IMG/VR virus record: IMGVR_UViG_3300020182_000125
Location: 1-30,782 of that record
Length of the DNA: 30,782 nucleotides
Reading direction: 5' to 3' (one strand)
Origin: a virus
In this document: positions 29,401 to 30,782 of the stretch, piece after piece
Numbering within the stretch: position 1 is the stretch's first letter
How the letters are laid out: every line of letters begins with the position of its first letter
Translations under genes and position numbers: made by a program
Notes under the pieces: generated by a model
Seen by the model: the letters and a program-made list of their open reading frames with translations, nothing else
Told to the model about the DNA's origin: nothing
The model's database searches: none

Positions 29401-30782
29401 AACTAACGGCGGCGAAATATTCCTGCATAATGATATCAGTATCATGCATGACATGACATACTCAGATAAACGAATCGACATTAACGAAGCACTGTATGAA
29501 CAAGGCAGAGATTGGGATAGTTTCAAGTCTAGATTTGCTAATCAAGTGAGAAGATTGTATCAAGTTAATGCATATGATTCAGTAAGTGACTTGACAAATG
29601 CTGCAATTGATAGTATAACAACAACACGCCGCGGCGGAGAGTTATATCGCAAATCTAATATGGCATTTACGTTTGATGATAAAATGGAAAAAATAGATCT
29701 AACTGGGTCTAATCAAACATTTACTACAAGGTTTGCATTTAATACAGACTTGAACCAGAAGGACCACGTGTACGTTTACCTAACAGACAATCGTGACAAC
29801 AATGGACAGTTTATTACAAGAATATTGATTGAAGGTGTTGATTACTCAGTAGATGGAAGTGAAATAACATTAAATGTAACAGCTATTGGTAAGACAAATT
29901 TACTTCCATATGTTACAGTTTATTGGCATGGTATGGATTATGATAGTTATATTCCGCCAAGCATGGCTAAATTGGGACTGTCATTTCCAGTACAGCCACA
30001 CATTAACAACAATGGCATTGTTGGACATGATGGCAACTATTACTTTACTGACAGCTCACGTGAATTAGAAAACATGCTGGATGAAAACTTTGATCCAGTA
30101 GCAGCAGCAATTTATGATCTTGAAATTAGAATCTATAATGGCCTGACAAAGTTTGAAAGATATGAAACACCGTATCGCTTTTATCCAACACAAAGCCGTA
30201 GCACTTGGTATACACTACAAAAAATTGACAACTATCTTGAAAAGTATTTTGCAATGTGGATGTCGGACAAGGGATATGAAAGTTTAAATGTTGATACATA
30301 TTATGATGCAGGTAATCCACGTACATGGAATTACAGCACTATAGAATTAGGTGAACACTTTAGTGGAAACCGTCTACCTGGGCATTGGCAAGGCATATAT
30401 ATGATGCTGTTTAACTGCCGCCGCCCTGACAAGACACCTTGGAATATGTTGGGTTTCGCCCTTAAACCAAGTTGGTGGGACGATCATTATTCATGGGATG
30501 ATGTTGCACAACGTGCTGAAATGATTAATGCATTTAAAAAGGGTATCATAAGCGAGCCAGGACAGCCAGTTGTCCAAGACACTGTGTATGCAATGTACTA
30601 TTGGGATTGGGATAATAATGCTCCAGTCGATTCTGCTGGTGAGTTTAGAGAACCACATCTAGTCTTGACAACCGAAAAATTTATAGCCACACAAGGACAG
30701 GAAATATTTGAATTAAATTTAGCTGCTAACTGGGATATACAATCAATAACAGTAAACGGTAATAGTGTAACAAACTTTACTA
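26402..30782 (+). CDS. 7: Giant baseplate wedge protein, gp7-like (3' end outside window)
   Basis: The frame is open from the ATG at 26402 to the window edge, at least 1460 codons. It begins MSDYESKNPKKVERKK and includes HLPQVFQTPVNQKWLDASFD, YVFNPPIDTDKFINYNQYYW and, near the end, LPGHWQGIYMMLFNCRRPDK, followed by TPWNMLGFALKPSWWDDHYS. I recognise these blocks from the very large structural protein encoded after gene 6 in marine T4-like phages, in the place of T4 gp7 (1032 aa, wedge initiator). It is beta-rich with many Asp/Asn-rich turns and probably has several repeated Ig-like domains. It starts 11 bases after gp6 ends, with only a weak ribosome binding site. Direct homology to T4 gp7 is uncertain. 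Confidence 0.82.
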   Translation, partial: MSDYESKNPKKVERKKRSGEYKTQYVKSSEHLPQVFQTPVNQKWLDASFDQMISKADLDVMADWIGSKSGKHRTILDGFLPDNSESLRSGLQLEPAIVTRDDAGKLDTLISVEDIANRINLDFDTYNYNGGYNTQGYVFNPPIDTDKFINYNQYYWTTNMPVIESVNTGTVNPDVIDTINGNILYNFSDDNYSFELQNGMLIKFDSGYGPVDGNTYLVTGVGNRIKLRLYKDTNGRIVWTDKAPNSQVIADYWDDIGTTTYSRDNLVFKTGREKIISFNATPLSNTNRSIHIRFLNADKQVSESVQDNKIITFDQTWDYGNVSTIGTFNPTTGLPELMDNTLVPDDDDGTPPNVWTSYTVNADGAYDFGNGPIELKTGDVITYSVDEKKWFKNTWHLDVYRVFLTDITDSGNRVDLITLVDAETDANGNVVQFIPGDLTPTQKYLVEKHLQGWDTENYDIEYKLSELKEYIVMDTRDPKATAWSRLNHWVHITTLDEVCKLTGTSSVDILSQDRKAKRPIIEFNSQLRLFAHTIDNQPSDTNIWKGPIDFVLDEVSEDENLSTGQTYIVPNDNKIYTVGNLIPLTVNDFDTVLVLNALTDANRTTYVNQDLYWNTEVWKVGQPKLTQNQAPLFDLRCQFRASLEDQNVYPGTDFTGSKVFAYKEATGTPDPELGFPVEYRDNGISAEIVFSNELQAQRYTYTVVNSQNQSIGSRREIPGYYSYIQRSTTKNNYIPSFKPLGAKTEIQALVENPFLPLTFDIGYSSWRTNNEFLVTVNALDRMNVEELYIDGVYHDYKIPDPKLIVGRDITYNRDITYKFHDLVGNDVASGIKLYDKDDNEITDPSIVSYIDENNDGFAETMCVTFDSNSADFYHYGYDSRPKGTIGVVDSTDSLFHKVYVNGQYVNASEYTVTGDTIKLPKNLLEFGYLVDVEYVSNDSSASSLDARVPEVHTHNAKNQIISEFTIGETTAHWQSLLQNTVGLEGQTHGKNNSHKRLTVKTNGGEIFLHNDISIMHDMTYSDKRIDINEALYEQGRDWDSFKSRFANQVRRLYQVNAYDSVSDLTNAAIDSITTTRRGGELYRKSNMAFTFDDKMEKIDLTGSNQTFTTRFAFNTDLNQKDHVYVYLTDNRDNNGQFITRILIEGVDYSVDGSEITLNVTAIGKTNLLPYVTVYWHGMDYDSYIPPSMAKLGLSFPVQPHINNNGIVGHDGNYYFTDSSRELENMLDENFDPVAAAIYDLEIRIYNGLTKFERYETPYRFYPTQSRSTWYTLQKIDNYLEKYFAMWMSDKGYESLNVDTYYDAGNPRTWNYSTIELGEHFSGNRLPGHWQGIYMMLFNCRRPDKTPWNMLGFALKPSWWDDHYSWDDVAQRAEMINAFKKGIISEPGQPVVQDTVYAMYYWDWDNNAPVDSAGEFREPHLVLTTEKFIATQGQEIFELNLAANWDIQSITVNGNSVTNFT
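28819..28854. repeat. Exact 18-bp tandem duplication inside the gp7-like gene
   Basis: TAGAGATATAACATACAA occurs twice back to back (28819-28836 and 28837-28854) with no mismatch. The duplication is in frame and adds six residues (RDITYN then RDITYK). The perfect identity suggests a recent slippage event, or an assembly artefact. Confidence 0.9.

Noticed and set aside
1-30782. CRISPR array, insertion sequence, prophage attachment site or tRNA gene
   Set aside because: No regularly spaced repeats, transposase, integrase or tRNA cloverleaf could be seen anywhere in the window.

Overview
This window looks like part of a T4-like myovirus (Straboviridae/cyanophage/pelagiphage-type relatives) from a probably marine, AT-rich source. 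No host genes are seen. Recognisable T4 core proteins are head proteins gp20, gp21, gp22 and the start of gp23; a gp67-like core protein; recombination nuclease gp46/gp47; late sigma factor gp55; baseplate and tail proteins gp5, gp6, gp7-like, gp25, gp26, gp48 and gp53. Their sequences resemble the marine T4-like group more than enterobacterial T4. Identification is by reading motifs, not by database search.

Layout. 1-4921 (minus) is the head module in the order portal gp20, a 64-aa unknown, acidic prohead core protein (gp67-like), protease gp21, scaffold gp22, major capsid gp23 (cut by the window edge). 4951-9809 (minus) holds two large tandem, apparently paralogous tape-measure-like proteins; the first carries an M15-type peptidase domain. 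9878-10929 (plus) holds a gp26-like hub/chaperone gene and a short gp51-position ORF in the -1 frame, joined by a slippery heptamer and a hairpin that look like a programmed frameshift signal. 10924-11364 (minus) is an unknown CPF-motif protein. 11365-12012 has no convincing gene but contains a chain of strong stem-loops and is the best candidate here for an undescribed structured RNA. 12013-16342 (minus) is an operon: gp55, gp47, gp46, a hidden 54-aa ORF and a GIY-YIG nuclease, driven by a near-consensus sigma70 promoter. 16434-30782 (plus) is a late operon: NadM-like nucleotidyltransferase, gp48-like tube cap, gp53, a lysozyme-domain/hub fusion, gp5-like spike, a degenerate GH24-like protein, HNH nuclease, gp25, gp6 and a giant gp7-like wedge protein that runs off the edge.

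How it works together. The host-type promoter in front of gp55 would let host RNA polymerase make the late sigma factor together with the gp46/47 recombination nuclease. gp55 would then act at a motif with core TAAATAC that recurs upstream of gp20, gp67, the tape-measure pair, gp26, the nucleotidyltransferase operon and the HNH gene. Most genes inside each operon are coupled by TAATG or ATGA overlaps. The head, tail-length and baseplate genes together specify most of a contractile-tailed virion.
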